A stretch of DNA of 64,000 bases, from contig JAAYAG010000113.1 of NCBI GenBank assembly GCA_012719495.1, forward strand, positions 1 through 64,000, written 5' to 3'. The DNA is from Bacteroidales bacterium. GTDB lineage: Bacteria; Bacteroidota; Bacteroidia; Bacteroidales; Prolixibacteraceae. The stretch's first letter is position 1; the number at the start of each line of letters is the position of its first letter. Shown here piece after piece: positions 25,982 to 33,533 of this stretch. The translations under genes were made by a program, and so were the position numbers. Under the pieces are notes generated by a model. It was not told the DNA's origin, did not search any database, and saw only the letters and a list, made by a program, of their open reading frames with translations.

Positions 25982-26467
25982 TTATTTTTTAATTGTCATT
26001 AAATATGATAGATACAACTCCGCACAAGCCCTCGCATCGCTTAGTGCATCGTGATGGTTTAAAGATATATCGTTCAGTTGACATAACAAAGCAAGTCCTT
26101 TGCGATAAATCTGGTAGGTGCAATGTTTTTCGAAATCAGGAACATGTATTCCAAAGTACCCAAGCGTTTGAGCCAAAACCGGAAAATCAAAGGAAAATCC
26201 ATTGTGCGCTACAACAGCCTGATCTTTAATAAATGGTTCAATAACAGGCCAAACCTGATCAAACGTTGGGGCATTTGCGGTTAACTGTGGGGTTATTCCA
26301 TGGATATCGATAAAATTGTTCCAGAAATAGTTTTTGGGAGGTTGCACTAAAATATTTAGCTCATTGGTGATTATTCCGTGTTCTACCCTTACCAGTCCAA
26401 CCTGGCAAATGCTCCAACGTTTGCCATGCGCCGTTTCAAAATCGATCGCAGTAAATGTTCTTTCCAT
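25982..26467 (-). CDS. DnaQ-like 3'-5' exonuclease (DEDDh)
   Basis: A 161-residue product from the ATG at 26467; an earlier in-frame start would overlap the zinc-finger gene. The exonuclease motifs are all present: TAIDFETA (Asp9, Glu11), AHNGFSFDFPVL (the motif II Asp) and HHDALSDARACAEL (motif III His and Asp). Such stand-alone enzymes trim single-stranded DNA or RNA from the 3' end with two metal ions. The size fits a bare DEDDh domain without a BRCT or polymerase part. It lies between a zinc-finger gene (7-base gap) and a PD-(D/E)XK nuclease gene (3-base gap), so the three are probably co-translated and may act as one complex. Confidence 0.9.
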   Translation of the reverse strand: MERTFTAIDFETAHGKRWSICQVGLVRVEHGIITNELNILVQPPKNYFWNNFIDIHGITPQLTANAPTFDQVWPVIEPFIKDQAVVAHNGFSFDFPVLAQTLGYFGIHVPDFEKHCTYQIYRKGLALLCQLNDISLNHHDALSDARACAELYLSYLMTIKK

Positions 26468-26474
26468 CTTTGTT

Positions 26475-26726
26475 TTATAATGCCGGTGCATGTCGTCCTT
26501 TGCCTGAACCATTGGGGTGGCGCTGACAAGTTGAGGATGTCATTGAGGTAATTGAATTAAACGATTGACCACAATACTTACAGGTGTATTTCGACTTTTC
26601 ACTTCCCTCGTACAACTTGTGTCGCCCTTTTCCTGAACCTAACGGATGCCGCTGACAACTTGATGAACTCAAACTTGAAACGCTTGAGAATTTTTGGCCG
26701 CAATACTCACAATAAAAATTTGCCAT
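26475..26726 (-). CDS. Small protein with two tandem zinc-finger repeats
   Basis: An 83-residue protein made of two near-copies of one unit. Unit 1 has Cys6, Cys9, Cys24, His27 and His36; unit 2 has Cys49, Cys52, Cys67, His70 and His79, a constant offset of 43. Each reads C-x2-C-G-Q, a Ser/Thr-rich stretch, then C-Q-R-H-P and G-S-G-K-G-R-H. It would bind two zinc ions and probably DNA or RNA. The repeat type is known from small uncharacterised proteins of Bacteroidota and Firmicutes. It leads the operon with the exonuclease and the nuclease, and may target them or sense nucleic acid. Confidence 0.8.
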   Translation of the reverse strand: MANFYCEYCGQKFSSVSSLSSSSCQRHPLGSGKGRHKLYEGSEKSKYTCKYCGQSFNSITSMTSSTCQRHPNGSGKGRHAPAL

Positions 26727-26786
26727 GATAATTTGAATTTACTTGTTTGCCTACTCTGTGAAGTTTTCGGCTTCCCTTATTTTGAG

Positions 26787-26824
26787 TAAAGGTAAATGGC
26801 GAGTGAGACAATGGATGGCACAGT
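26787..26824 (-). promoter_or_regulatory. Promoter with motif shared with the WYL operon
   Basis: The minus-strand TACCTTTA (26787-26794) is a one-mismatch -7 box, 60 bases before the zinc-finger ATG. ACTGTGCC (26817-26824) begins exactly 28 bases before TTTACC, as does ACTGCGCC before the WYL operon. Between them the two promoters differ, so the shared parts stand out. No -33 TTTG exists, which fits control by an activator. Confidence 0.55.
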
Positions 26825-26939
26825 AAATTTGCCAATGGTTTTTTCAATAAAATATACTTTAGCCATCGTCGTTTAGTTCAGATGGTTTGTTTTATAAATG
26901 TAATCTTCGAAAAAGAAAGATTGAAATGAGATTACTGAA

Positions 26940-27213
26940 ATGGTTATGGAAAAATTAAATGATTATACACTAATTGATGTCCTCCATGATTTATTAGTTG
27001 AAATAAGAAGCTTGAATTCGAGGTTAGATGAAATAGAGCGAAAGTTGGATTTTCCATCCTCAAAGCTTAAACTTAATGAAACAAAAAGAGTGCTAAATTT
27101 CAGTGAGGCTGCTGAATATATTTCTACATCAAAAAGCAATTTGTATAAAATGACTTCTCTTATGCGAATTCCTTATTCAAAACCATCGGGCAAATGCTTT
27201 AAGAGTATTACCT
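26940..27213 (+). pseudogene. Truncated excisionase-like HTH gene
   Basis: The N-terminal 90 residues form a coiled helix (LVEIRSLNSRLDEIERKL) followed by an HTH_17/excisionase-type domain (LNFSEAAEYISTSKSNLYKM, then IPYSKPSGK). The normal continuation, RIYF with an acidic helix, is missing: after GK the frame reads unrelated sequence and runs antisense through the tRNA-Cys terminator and gene. Such proteins are encoded by mobile elements and islands. The break, about 65 bases from the tRNA 3' end, marks the edge of an old insertion. It is probably non-functional. The end coordinate is where the family match stops, not a stop codon; the open frame itself continues to 27404. Confidence 0.6.
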
Positions 27214-27223
27214 TTATTTTTTA

Positions 27224-27251
27224 TAAAAAAACCCCTTCTTTCGAAGAGGTT
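27224..27251 (-). terminator. Terminator of tRNA-Cys
   Basis: On the minus strand AACCTCTTC-GAAA-GAAGGGGTT makes a nine-pair stem (one G-U) with a GAAA tetraloop, followed by a run of T. It starts seven bases after the tRNA 3' end. Confidence 0.85.
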
Positions 27252-27257
27252 ATTTTG

Positions 27258-27328
27258 AGGTACCTGGCGGAATCGAACCGCCGTAATCGGTTTTGCAGAC
27301 CGGTGCCTAGCCGCTCGGCCAAGGTACC
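27258..27328 (-). tRNA. tRNA-Cys (anticodon GCA)
   Basis: The 71-base cloverleaf reads GGTACCT at the 5' end and AGGTACC at the 3' end (a perfect 7-pair acceptor stem), with discriminator T at 27258, as expected for tRNA-Cys. The anticodon arm is CGGT-CTGCAAA-ACCG, giving anticodon GCA. The T arm is GGCGG-TTCGATT-CCGCC. The 3' CCA is not encoded. The gene has a promoter and a terminator of its own. Its 3' end faces the accessory island, the usual orientation at integrase attachment sites. Confidence 0.95.
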
Positions 27329-27344
27329 CTTGTGTTTGCGGCTG

Positions 27345-27352
27345 CAAATATA
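27345..27352 (-). promoter_or_regulatory. -7 box of tRNA-Cys
   Basis: The minus-strand TATATTTG matches TAnnTTTG exactly, 17 bases before the tRNA 5' end. The upstream -33 position has only TTTA-like sequence. Confidence 0.5.
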
Positions 27353-27503
27353 TCAAAAAAAACTTTCGCTAAAAACTTTTACCGAAAAACAGTGCATTTC
27401 CTGATTGCTTTTATTGGTAAGATATTGTTTGTTAGTGTTTTGTGGAATTGTTGAGCCTGAATTAAAAAATTAGACAGTGTTTTCAAGAGCTCTACTAAAA
27501 ATA

Positions 27504-27531
27504 AAAAAGGCAGCCATTAGGTTGCCTTTTT
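27504..27531 (-). terminator. Terminator of glsA-glsB, possibly bidirectional
   Basis: AAAAAGGCAGCC and GGTTGCCTTTTT (27504-27515, 27520-27531) form a 12-pair stem with one wobble pair and an ATTA loop. A/T runs on both sides allow it to work on either strand; on the minus strand it ends the acyltransferase operon 28 bases after the stop. Confidence 0.8.
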
Positions 27532-27558
27532 ATGATGATTGAATTGATTGATAATGTA

Positions 27559-28518
27559 TTAGTCGATAGATACCATCGAGTTGGATTCTTTTGACATAAC
27601 GTAGGTTTCAATATGACGGTCGCGTTTCGCATCATAAATATCACTGATGGTAACAATAATGCCGGTCTCTTCTACATCGCCAAATTCGTCGTTAAGTGTT
27701 GTCCCAAAGGAGCGCATAGTAGGCGATAAGTTGATATAAGCATTTACCAAAGGAGGAATGTTTTCTCCCAATTCGCGTACTTTTTTCGAAAGGATTTTAT
27801 AATCTTCTTTCAGGTCGTTTTCAGTAAATATTGGGTTGTATAGTGAGTCGTCGATTGTGATGAGATATTTTTCTTTGGGCACAACCAAATTGTCATCGTC
27901 GTTGAAGTATTTCTTAAGATAAGATAAGATGTAATTTCTTGCTTCAATGTTGAAATGAGTGTACATGGTAAATTTTCCGAAAAAATATTTCATTTCGGGG
28001 TGATCGACAATTAAAGCGCCCAATCCATCCCAAAGATTATCGAGGGCATAAAGAGCCTTGGCTCCTGCTTTACTCGACTGGTAATCGGGCTGAACAAATG
28101 ATCGGCCTAATTCGATGGTATAAGGGAAAAATTTGGTTTTGAACTCTTCTGAGAAATGATACAAGTGAGCAGTAGCTAAGTTGGGGTCGCCATTGCTGTT
28201 GTAAATCAATTTATCGCATAATATGTAGCGGTATCCACCTAAAATTTCCTTTGCATCGGGGTCCCACACAATGAGCTGTTTGTATGGCATTTCGCCGGTG
28301 TCGTAAATGTCTATGTCGGTTTCGAGGCCTGTACCGCCACCCGCAGCACGAAAGGTTATTTCGCGTAAGCGCCCAATTTCCTGCATGATATTTGGCGAAT
28401 CGCTTGCCGTTAACACATAGATTTTGTTTCCTCCTTTATTAGTATCTCTGAGAAATTTATCGTTTGTAAGTTCCGCTTCGATTAAATCTGACGGAATTTT
28501 TGGAATTATATCCTTCAT
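27559..28518 (-). CDS. glsB: N-acyltransferase (GNAT, glycine lipid synthesis)
   Basis: A 319-residue protein of the Acetyltransf_5 (PF13444, OlsB/hemolysin-like) family. REITFRAAGGGTGLETDID, KQLIVWDPDAKEILGGYRY and the later ELGRSFVQPDYQSS are characteristic of the Bacteroidota members. In Bacteroides thetaiotaomicron the homologue GlsB attaches a 3-hydroxy fatty acid to the amino group of glycine, the first step of glycine lipid (and flavolipin) synthesis. The O-acyltransferase partner gene lies 25 bases upstream on the same strand. The family is firm; glycine as the acceptor is inferred from the pairing. Confidence 0.85.
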   Translation of the reverse strand: MKDIIPKIPSDLIEAELTNDKFLRDTNKGGNKIYVLTASDSPNIMQEIGRLREITFRAAGGGTGLETDIDIYDTGEMPYKQLIVWDPDAKEILGGYRYILCDKLIYNSNGDPNLATAHLYHFSEEFKTKFFPYTIELGRSFVQPDYQSSKAGAKALYALDNLWDGLGALIVDHPEMKYFFGKFTMYTHFNIEARNYILSYLKKYFNDDDNLVVPKEKYLITIDDSLYNPIFTENDLKEDYKILSKKVRELGENIPPLVNAYINLSPTMRSFGTTLNDEFGDVEETGIIVTISDIYDAKRDRHIETYVMSKESNSMVSID

Positions 28519-28543
28519 AATGTAAAAGTTTCAACTTCAATGA

Positions 28544-29407
28544 TTAAATAAACTGATTATTGCCCATTGCTTTTTGTTTGGGCAATTGATAGGTTATTTT
28601 CTTAACCTCTTCGGCCCATTCGATAGGCCTTTTTGTTTGGTTGAATGTTGAGTATGGGATAGGCTTTCCAAAATAAATCCTGAATGTTTTATTTTTATGT
28701 TTGAACATCTCGTCTGCTAAATACATCATTTCGATGTTCACTTTAATCCTGAAGAATTTGCGGATTTTGGCAAGATTGTAGAAAAAGTTGGAATTTCTGC
28801 CGTCGAAGAAGAAAGGAATAATGTCAATTTTGTGTTCGACAGCTTTCTGTATGAAATGCTTTTGCCAGGTGAGGTCTACAATTTTTCCGTTAATTTTGCG
28901 CGAACATAGCCCGGCCGGAAAAATCAATATCTGATCATCGGATTTATAAAGATCTTCAACTAAATTGGCGTAATTGCGTGATTGTGAGCCTACTTTATTG
29001 ATAGGGACAAACCACTCTTTTAACGGGGTAATTTCGAGAAGGAAATCGTTAGAGATAGAACGGGTTTTTCCCAATGCTTCGGTAACATACTTCAGCACAA
29101 TCATTCCGTCGAGACCGCCAAGCGGGTGGTTTCCAACGAAAATAAATTTTCCCTCTTTGGGGATATTCTCGGTGCCGATCAATTCATAATTGATGTTCAG
29201 AAACTTTATTCCTTCATTGACAAATTCAACACCTTTAAGATGTCCATATTGCAACATGAATGCATTCAGCTCTTTTAGATGCAATATTCTTGTAAGCCAA
29301 TTATAGATAAAACCAGGAACTTTCCCCGCTAGCTTAGGATTTTTCCCTTGCACTACTTTCCTGATGTCGATTGGTTGGAAACTATTAGATTCAACTTCCA
29401 CTGCCAT
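28544..29407 (-). CDS. glsA: O-acyltransferase (PlsC-like, glycine lipid synthesis)
   Basis: A 287-residue lysophospholipid acyltransferase-type protein. FVGNHPLGGLDGM is the catalytic H-x4-D motif, and ILIFPAGLCSR holds the second acyltransferase block (F-P-x-G). RNSNFFYNLAKIRKFF and RIYFGKPIPYS follow, as in the Bacteroidota group. GlsA in Bacteroides adds a second fatty acid to the hydroxyl of the N-acyl glycine made by GlsB. Gene order (O-acyltransferase first, N-acyltransferase second) and tight spacing support this role. It could alternatively act on lysophosphatidate. Confidence 0.82.
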   Translation of the reverse strand: MAVEVESNSFQPIDIRKVVQGKNPKLAGKVPGFIYNWLTRILHLKELNAFMLQYGHLKGVEFVNEGIKFLNINYELIGTENIPKEGKFIFVGNHPLGGLDGMIVLKYVTEALGKTRSISNDFLLEITPLKEWFVPINKVGSQSRNYANLVEDLYKSDDQILIFPAGLCSRKINGKIVDLTWQKHFIQKAVEHKIDIIPFFFDGRNSNFFYNLAKIRKFFRIKVNIEMMYLADEMFKHKNKTFRIYFGKPIPYSTFNQTKRPIEWAEEVKKITYQLPKQKAMGNNQFI

Positions 29408-29579
29408 TCCTTTTTTTTAAGCGCCGAAAAATACAAATTTTTTTAATAGCAAAACGGTATCGTAAAAAAATGAAACAATCTCTTAACCATTGCGATTCTT
29501 TTTTTCGAAGTCAAATTCAGAGTTCCCTTTCTTATCACGTCTCATATCTTGCTTTTTTTTATCGACTTGCGGGGTCTTA

Positions 29580-29594
29580 TCAACAATTTGTTGA
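29580..29594. promoter_or_regulatory. 15-base dyad upstream of mraZ
   Basis: TCAACAA and TTGTTGA are perfect seven-base arms around a single T. It lies about 75 bases before the mraZ promoter and 170 bases before the glsA start on the other strand. It may be an operator of either gene; no more can be said. Confidence 0.35.
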
Positions 29595-29621
29595 AAAGTT
29601 TATCGTTTGGTGAATTGGAAT

Positions 29622-29676
29622 GGGGTGGAATAAAGTGGATAAATATTGTAATAAAGTGGAATAAATTTTAATTTTG
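29622..29676 (+). promoter_or_regulatory. mraZ promoter with MraZ-type repeats
   Basis: ATTG (29645-29648) and a perfect -7 box TAATTTTG (29669-29676) are 20 bases apart. GTGG-containing repeats cover the same stretch: GGGGTGGAAT (29622-29631), AAAGTGGATA (29632-29641) and AAAGTGGAAT (29653-29662). MraZ proteins are known to bind short direct repeats with GTGG or AAAGTG cores before their own gene and repress it. One repeat here lies between -33 and -7, as expected for autorepression. Confidence 0.7.
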
Positions 29677-29698
29677 GGTTTTATTTTAACAAAAGTGT

Positions 29699-30148
29699 AT
29701 GCTCGAGTTTTCCAATCAATATAATGCTACGATTGATGATAAGGGGAGGGTAGTTTTGCCTTCCGCTTACAAAAGGGAACTGGGTGAGTCATTCAACTGG
29801 ACGATGATCGTTGAACTCGATCCGTACGAAATGTGTCTCAACCTGTATCCGTCGTCGTCGTGGGATAAACGAATGGAATTCATTAAGTCGAGGCTCAATC
29901 CAAATGATCCACGGCAGAGCAGGCTACTCGATAAGTTCTATCAGAATTTTGTGAAAATTGCTGTTGCCGAAAACGGGCGCATTAATATTCCTAATGCATT
30001 CTTTCAGAAAAAAAGCATAATAAAAGATGTTGTTTTTACCGGGCAAGGTGACAGGATACGATTGTGGGATGTTGGAGAATTCCAGAAAGCAATGATTCCT
30101 GATGACGAGTTCAAGGGATTGTTTGAAGAATTTCTTGGAGGAAATTAA
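29699..30148 (+). CDS. mraZ: Transcriptional regulator MraZ
   Basis: A 149-residue protein with two AbrB-like SpoVT domains, each with a D-x-K-G-R or similar turn: NATIDDKGRVVLPSAYKREL at residues 9-28 and VAENGRINIPNAF around 90-102. MraZ forms a ring that binds repeats in its own promoter and controls the division and cell wall operon; E. coli overexpression data show it also affects RsmH. It is the first gene of the cluster, 15 bases before rsmH. Confidence 0.95.
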   Translation: MLEFSNQYNATIDDKGRVVLPSAYKRELGESFNWTMIVELDPYEMCLNLYPSSSWDKRMEFIKSRLNPNDPRQSRLLDKFYQNFVKIAVAENGRINIPNAFFQKKSIIKDVVFTGQGDRIRLWDVGEFQKAMIPDDEFKGLFEEFLGGN

Positions 30149-30163
30149 ACGCAGGACGCCCCA

Positions 30164-31066
30164 ATGGAAAAAAATTATCACATACCGGTATTATTAAACC
30201 AATCGATAGACGGACTGGATATTAAGCCCGATGGTATCTATGTTGATGTAACATACGGCGGAGGCGGTCATTCTGCAAAAATCATTGAGTCGCTTGGCGC
30301 TGGAAAACTGATCGGTTTCGATCAGGATGTAGATGCTTCATACAATATTATTAATAGTGACAAATTAATCTTTGTACAGCATAACTTCAGTTTTTTGAAA
30401 AACTTTCTGAAATATTATGGCTACGAGAAGGTTGATGGCGTGCTTGCCGATTTGGGCGTTTCGTCGCACCATTTCGACGTTGCTGAAAGGGGCTTTTCCT
30501 TTCGTTTCGATGGAATGTTGGACATGCGGATGAACCAAACGGCAACCCTTAGTGCCCGAAATGTGGTGAATGAATATGACGAAGCCCGGTTAGTCGAGAT
30601 ATTCAGCCGGTATGGCGAAATATCAAATTCGCGTAGAACAGCTGCGGTAATCGTTGAGGCACGGCAAAAAGAAAAAATCAACACCACAAGCCAATTATGC
30701 AAGGTTCTTGAACCTCTGGTACCTCAGAAAGCTGCAAGCAAATACCTGGCGAAAGTATTTCAGGCGTTACGTATCGAAGTAAATCAGGAACTTGAAGTGC
30801 TGAAGACCTTCCTGACCGATGTGGCCGACGTGTTAAAACCCGGTGGGCGCCTGGTGGTCATCAGCTATCACTCGCTCGAAGACCGGTTGGTGAAAAATTT
30901 TATGGCTAAAGGCGATTTCTCGGGCGATGTTGAAAAAGACTTTTATGGAAATGTTCAGTCGGAATTCAGACTTATAAACAGAAAGGCAATTATACCTTCT
31001 GATGAAGAAATTGCGATAAACCCACGCGCCCGTAGCGCAAAACTAAGAATTGCGGAGAAAGTGTAG
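30164..31066 (+). CDS. rsmH: 16S rRNA m4C1402 methyltransferase
   Basis: A 300-residue SAM-dependent enzyme that methylates N4 of C1402 in 16S rRNA. HIPVLLNQSIDGL opens as usual; the SAM site is DVTYGGGGHSAKI, then GFDQD, and the family motif DGVLADLGVSSHHFD; VISYHSLEDRLVKNF is close to the C terminus. The length (300) is usual. Its stop is directly followed by the ftsL ATG, so the genes are coupled. Confidence 0.97.
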   Translation: MEKNYHIPVLLNQSIDGLDIKPDGIYVDVTYGGGGHSAKIIESLGAGKLIGFDQDVDASYNIINSDKLIFVQHNFSFLKNFLKYYGYEKVDGVLADLGVSSHHFDVAERGFSFRFDGMLDMRMNQTATLSARNVVNEYDEARLVEIFSRYGEISNSRRTAAVIVEARQKEKINTTSQLCKVLEPLVPQKAASKYLAKVFQALRIEVNQELEVLKTFLTDVADVLKPGGRLVVISYHSLEDRLVKNFMAKGDFSGDVEKDFYGNVQSEFRLINRKAIIPSDEEIAINPRARSAKLRIAEKV

Positions 31067-31405
31067 ATGGAAAAAAAGACAAAGAAAGATACGATCAGTT
31101 TCAAACAAATCCTTATGGGAAATGTGTTACTAAACGCTCAGGTTATCAAATGGATGCCTGTAGCCATCTTTCTGGCTTTTATGGGGATACTTATGATTTC
31201 TTCCCGTTTCAGGGGGGAAAAAGTAATCAGGAAAATGGCTGAAATGCAAGACAGCGTGCGCGAATTACGCTCAGAGTCTTCCATGATTGAATCGGAACTA
31301 ATGATGCTGACCAAATATTCAACCATTCAGCGGCAAGTAGAAAAAAGAGGGTTGGGCCTTAAAATTTCAGGTCAACCTCCTGTGAAAATTGAAGTGAGCG
31401 ACTAG
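31067..31405 (+). CDS. ftsL: Cell division protein FtsL-like
   Basis: A 112-residue protein: a basic cytoplasmic N terminus, one transmembrane segment (about residues 30-47), and a coiled coil (MAEMQDSVRELRSESSMIES) that ends in VEKRGLGLK. This is the shape of FtsL, which joins FtsQ and FtsB in the periplasm and activates FtsI and FtsW. The sequence is poorly conserved, so position between rsmH and ftsI is a main support. Its ATG follows the rsmH stop with no gap. Confidence 0.85.
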   Translation: MEKKTKKDTISFKQILMGNVLLNAQVIKWMPVAIFLAFMGILMISSRFRGEKVIRKMAEMQDSVRELRSESSMIESELMMLTKYSTIQRQVEKRGLGLKISGQPPVKIEVSD

Positions 31406-31410
31406 TATAT

Positions 31411-33522
31411 ATGAACCTGAGGAAAACCATATTGACCCACTACGGGATAATTCTTTCCCTATTGCTGCTTTTTTCATTAGGCATTGTTGCTAAAATTATC
31501 ATCATTCAGGTGACTGGAAGCGAAAAATGGGGAAAGAAATTGAACTATGTGAAAGAGCGGACGGCTGCTATATACGGAACCCGGGGAAACATTTGTTCGC
31601 ACGACGGAAAAATTCTGGCCACTTCAATGCCTCATTATCAATTGCGTTTCGACTTGGGTGCGCCTGCTGTTCGTAAAACATTTGCAAGTGAGGTTGGCGA
31701 GTTAAGTATTAAATTGGCTCATCTGTATGGTGACCGCTCAGCCAACCAATTTCGTCGCGAGCTTGAAGCTGCCTATAAGAAAAAAGCACGGTATTATCTA
31801 GTTCATCCCCGTCGTATAAGCTACGAAGAATTAAAGCGGGCCCGTAAATTTCCAATTTTTGAACGTGGACGGAATAAAGGAGGTTTTATGCCTGTTCCTG
31901 AATATGTTCGCGTGATGCCTTATGGGCGTATGGCACTTCGTACAGTTGGGCTTATGAGTAAAGAATCATCGGGTTCACAGGGGAATGTTGGAATCTCGGG
32001 AATCGAGAAACAATATGAAGACTATTTGCGCGGTGAGGAAGGGCTTGCTCTTCAACAAAACCTTTCAGGCCGTTGGGTTAATATCGTTACTGAAGAACCC
32101 GACAACGGGAAAGATGTTATTTCAACCATTGACCTTTATCTGCAGGATGTTGTAGAAAGTAGTCTTCGGAAACAGCTTACCACCAGTCAGGCTGAGTATG
32201 GTACGGCCGTGCTTATGGAAGTGGAAACCGGAAAAATACGGGCAATATCCAACCTTGGAAAAACCCAGAATGGGTATCAGGAAATATATAATTATGCCAT
32301 TGGCCATGAAGGCTGTACTGAACCTGGATCGACATTTAAGCTCGTTTCCCTTCTGGTAGCCATGGAAGATGGCCTGGTTGATACTTCCGATGTATTCGAT
32401 GTTGGAGATGGAAAATGGCGCTTCTTCGATCAAACAATTTACGATAGTGACTATGGTGAAGGAACTTTTGGGAAAATGACTGTGAAACAAATCTTCGAAC
32501 GGTCATCGAATGTGGGGGTGGCAAAGATTATTTACCAAGGCTATAAAGGAAAAGAAAAAGAATTCATTGAGAATATCTATAGTTTAGGGTTAAACGAAAA
32601 AATGGATATCGGGTTTGCCGGTGAAGCAACACCTTATATAAAGCATCCACGCGATAAAAACTGGTGGGGTAATTCTCTTGTGTGGATTTCATATGGGTAC
32701 GAGATTCAATTGTCACCACTCCAGATTTTAACCTTTTACAATGCGGTGGCGAACGGAGGGAAAATGATGAAGCCTATGTTCGTTGAGGCAATCTCAAGTA
32801 ATGGCGAGGTAGAAAAACATTATAGCCCCCAAGTAATGAAATATTCCATTTGTTCGAACTCTACTTTGCGGAAATTGCAATCGATGCTCGAAGGGGTTGT
32901 TGAACGTGGAACCGCAAAATCTATTTCTACGCCTAGGTATAAAATTGCCGGTAAAACCGGAACTGCAAAAATTGCCGATCGGAATAAGGGATATGCCGAA
33001 GGTAAGTATAGGGCATCATTTGCCGGGTATTTTCCTGCCGACAATCCAAGGTATTCATGTGTCGTAGTTATATCTGAGCCCAAAGGGGCATTTTATGGCT
33101 CTTCCGTTGCTGCCCCTGTTTTTAAAAATATTGCTGATTGTGTTTACGGAGCTGATTTATCGGTACGCACGCCAGCCCTTTGTAATGCTGATGATACTCG
33201 TCTGCCTCAGGTAATGAACGGATTGGTTAAAGAGACACGTACTGTTTGTCGTGAACTCGATATTCGGTATAAATCTCCTGAGCGTGGTTCTGATTATGCA
33301 AGAACCATCGAAGGCGAAAAGTCGATGGAAATGAAAGGCCGCACTATTGTCGAAGGTCAGATGCCAAATGTTCTTGGCATGGGGGCTGTCGATGCAATCT
33401 ATTTGATAGAAAAGGCAGGAATGACACCTAAAATGTCAGGAGTAGGAAAGGTCCTCAGGCAATCGCCTCAGCCTGGAGCACAGTGCAAAAGGGGCCAGCG
33501 GGTGTTAATTGAACTAAGTTAA
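31411..33522 (+). CDS. ftsI: Septal transpeptidase (PBP3) with PASTA domain
   Basis: A 703-residue class B penicillin-binding protein. One transmembrane helix (residues 14-34) anchors it; the dimerisation domain follows, with RGNICSHDGKILATS. The transpeptidase has the serine motif STFK (Ser307, Lys310), RSSNVG, and KTGTAK. The last 55 residues are one PASTA domain (MPNVLGMGAVDAIYLIEKAG), which E. coli FtsI lacks but many Bacteroidota and Gram-positive enzymes have. It cross-links septal peptidoglycan together with FtsW. It sits in the usual position between ftsL and murE. Confidence 0.96.
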   Translation: MNLRKTILTHYGIILSLLLLFSLGIVAKIIIIQVTGSEKWGKKLNYVKERTAAIYGTRGNICSHDGKILATSMPHYQLRFDLGAPAVRKTFASEVGELSIKLAHLYGDRSANQFRRELEAAYKKKARYYLVHPRRISYEELKRARKFPIFERGRNKGGFMPVPEYVRVMPYGRMALRTVGLMSKESSGSQGNVGISGIEKQYEDYLRGEEGLALQQNLSGRWVNIVTEEPDNGKDVISTIDLYLQDVVESSLRKQLTTSQAEYGTAVLMEVETGKIRAISNLGKTQNGYQEIYNYAIGHEGCTEPGSTFKLVSLLVAMEDGLVDTSDVFDVGDGKWRFFDQTIYDSDYGEGTFGKMTVKQIFERSSNVGVAKIIYQGYKGKEKEFIENIYSLGLNEKMDIGFAGEATPYIKHPRDKNWWGNSLVWISYGYEIQLSPLQILTFYNAVANGGKMMKPMFVEAISSNGEVEKHYSPQVMKYSICSNSTLRKLQSMLEGVVERGTAKSISTPRYKIAGKTGTAKIADRNKGYAEGKYRASFAGYFPADNPRYSCVVVISEPKGAFYGSSVAAPVFKNIADCVYGADLSVRTPALCNADDTRLPQVMNGLVKETRTVCRELDIRYKSPERGSDYARTIEGEKSMEMKGRTIVEGQMPNVLGMGAVDAIYLIEKAGMTPKMSGVGKVLRQSPQPGAQCKRGQRVLIELS

Positions 33523-33533
33523 AAGTAGCAACA

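Noticed and set aside
20984-27257. CRISPR array in the accessory region
   Set aside because: No series of regular direct repeats with spacers and no cas gene; the palindromes at 21129-21176 occur only as a pair.
21313-27257. Restriction-modification system around the PD-(D/E)XK nuclease
   Set aside because: No methyltransferase motifs were found in any gene of the island.
27214-27404. C-terminal half of the HTH frame as a real protein
   Set aside because: It reads antisense through a terminator and the tRNA-Cys gene.
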